From: Myxococcales bacterium
GTDB taxonomy: Bacteria > Myxococcota > Myxococcia > Myxococcales > Anaeromyxobacteraceae
Direction of reading: 5' to 3'
Length of the DNA: 14,683 nt
NCBI GenBank assembly: GCA_021779335.1
Contig: JAJYAW010000027.1
Coordinates: 1 to 14,683 of the forward strand
Part shown: in pieces, positions 13,485-14,683 of the stretch
How the letters are laid out: each line of letters opens with the position of its first letter
Position numbering within the stretch: position 1 is the stretch's first letter
Translations under genes and position numbers: made by a program
Notes under the pieces: model-generated
What the model was told of the DNA's origin: nothing
Database searches by the model: none
What the model saw: only the letters and a program-made list of their open reading frames with translations

Positions 13485-14683
13485 GGGGCTCCTGGCGCGC
13501 TGAAGCGGAGCCGCTCGGCGGCGGCGACGCGGCAGGCGAGCAGCGCCTGCTGGCTGGCGATGCGGGCGTCCCGCCAGGTGGCGAAGGCGTCCAGCACCTC
13601 GAGCGAGGAGGACAGGCCGCTCCGGTAGAGCGCCTGCTCCTGCAGGGAGGCGTCCTCGGCGGGCCCCAGGGCGGCGCGCCGCTGGTCGAGCTCCTCGAAG
13701 GCCCGGGCCTCGTCCGCCTCCGCCAGCGCCAGCCCGAGCCGGACCCGGCGCCGGGTCACCTCGAGCGCGGCGCGCGAGGCGTCGCGGGCCAGGCGGGCCT
13801 GCGCCAGGCGGGCGCGCTGCACGCCGAGGTCGAAGATGGGCCAGGACAGGTTCACCGTGGCGGTCATCCCGGCCTGGGCGCCGAACCAGCCCGGCGGGTT
13901 GCCCGCCGCGGGGGTCGGGCCGCCGCCCAGGAACCCGGCGTCGAGGACGAGGTCGAGGCGCGGCCGCCGGCCGGCGCGCGCCGCGTCGAGCTCGCGCTCC
14001 GACGTGACGAGGTCGGTGCGGGCGGCCTCGACGTCGGGCACCTCGCCCGCGGGCGAGCCGGCGCCGCGGGGGGCGGGCTCCGGCAGGTCGGCGACCTCGA
14101 GCGGCGCCGCCGGGTCGCGGCCCATCAGGTCGTTGAGGGCCAGCCGCGCCCCGTCGAGCCGCCGCCGGGCGCCCACCAGGTCGGCCCGCTCGGAGGCGAG
14201 GCGGGCCTCGGCGCGGAGGCGATCGGCGGTGACGCCCTGGCCCGACGCGGCCCGCGAGGCCACCAGGCTGCGGTAGGCCTGCAGCCGCCCCAGCGCGTCC
14301 TCCCGGACGGCGACCTCGTCCCGGTCGGCGATGAGCTCGGCGAAGCGGACCCTCACCTCGCGCTCCAGGTCGCGCACGTCGAGCCGGGCCCTGGCGCGGG
14401 CCGAGCGGGCGCGCGCCGCCGCCGCCGCCACCAGGGCCGAGCCCTCACCGCCGGTGTAGAGCGGCTGGCGGAGCACCGCCTGGAGCCGGTCCTCGCCGAC
14501 GTCGATGGCGTAGGGGTGCGCCGGCCCGTAGCGCAGGTCCCCCTCGATGGCCACCTGGGGCCCCAGGCGCGCGCGCGCCTCCAGGACGCGCTCCGCCGCG
14601 CCGGCGGCCTCGAGCGCGGAGACCGGCAGCCGCGCGTTGGCGGCCCGCGCCTCGGCGAGGGCGCCCTCCAGGGTGACCGGCTC
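13481..14683 (-). CDS. TolC-type outer membrane efflux channel, N-terminus beyond window
   Basis: 400 codons are visible. The frame stays open to the window edge, beginning EPVTLEGALAEARAANARLP, the usual start of the first TolC repeat (OEP domain). A GTG at 14554 is therefore internal. Repeated long amphipathic helices (VRFAELIADRDEVAVREDAL, then the TADRLRAEARLASERADLVG region) and the second repeat with MTATVNLSWPIFDLGVQRAR followed by LAQARLARDASRAALEV are typical. The YRSGLSSSLEVLDAFATW segment is the conserved family end. The signal peptide, promoter and any regulator lie outside the window. Confidence 0.9.
   Translation of the reverse strand, partial: EPVTLEGALAEARAANARLPVSALEAAGAAERVLEARARLGPQVAIEGDLRYGPAHPYAIDVGEDRLQAVLRQPLYTGGEGSALVAAAAARARSARARARLDVRDLEREVRVRFAELIADRDEVAVREDALGRLQAYRSLVASRAASGQGVTADRLRAEARLASERADLVGARRRLDGARLALNDLMGRDPAAPLEVADLPEPAPRGAGSPAGEVPDVEAARTDLVTSERELDAARAGRRPRLDLVLDAGFLGGGPTPAAGNPPGWFGAQAGMTATVNLSWPIFDLGVQRARLAQARLARDASRAALEVTRRRVRLGLALAEADEARAFEELDQRRAALGPAEDASLQEQALYRSGLSSSLEVLDAFATWRDARIASQQALLACRVAAAERLRFSAPGAP

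Noticed and set aside
11068..13503. 811-codon plus-strand frame opposite the RND and adaptor genes
   Set aside because: It is a shadow of two well-supported genes with coupled starts and stops on the other strand; the peptide is low complexity.
1..14683. CRISPR arrays, tRNA or rRNA genes
   Set aside because: No regularly spaced identical repeats, tRNA-like cloverleaf ends or rRNA-like sequence were seen on either strand by eye.

Overview
The window is GC-rich throughout, with tightly packed genes and GC-ending codons. This base use, together with the DUF1015 gene, a tripartite RND pump and a zinc-ribbon integrase, suggests a Myxococcota-type bacterium (Anaeromyxobacter-like). That placement is inference from composition and protein style only.

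Layout. Left chromosomal flank (1-1720): the start of a secreted protein on the minus strand, then a divergent pair on the plus strand, a 73-residue putative zinc-binding protein and a 404-residue DUF1015 protein. Genomic island (about 1676-9472, 7.8 kb): bounded by 45-bp imperfect direct repeats (41/45 identical) at 1676-1720 and 9473-9517. Both copies are the last 15 codons (stop included) of the DUF1015 gene, so the element sits in the 3' end of that gene and supplies a replacement end. Right chromosomal flank (9514-14683): a minus-strand operon TolC-type outer membrane channel - membrane fusion lipoprotein - RND pump, joined by 4-bp stop/start overlaps.

Inside the island nearly everything runs leftward on the minus strand. 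From right to left: a 67-residue charged protein, the AbiEi/AbiEii type IV toxin-antitoxin pair with a recognisable promoter and inverted-repeat operator, a translationally coupled pair (157-residue unknown plus DUF4291 protein), a ribbon-helix-helix-like protein, a Replic_Relax family protein, a small HTH excisionase-like protein and a tyrosine integrase next to the left attachment site. Only one gene, a secreted four-cysteine protein at 8658-9146, runs rightward. No conjugation secretion genes are present. The best reading is a small integrative, possibly mobilizable, element that carries defence or addiction cargo (AbiE and the DUF4291 unit).

The most striking observations concern the attachment region. 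Joining the two island ends puts the core between two related 55-bp sequences in direct orientation that carry GCAGTTC heptamers, looking like integrase arm sites. In the joined circle the integrase frame stays open through the core, lengthening it from 478 to 578 residues and ending 3 bp from the convergent gene. In the integrated form its last 7 codons come from chromosomal DNA antisense to DUF1015. A 67-bp near-perfect palindrome and an AT-richer patch lie in the 525-bp gap between the two transcription directions.
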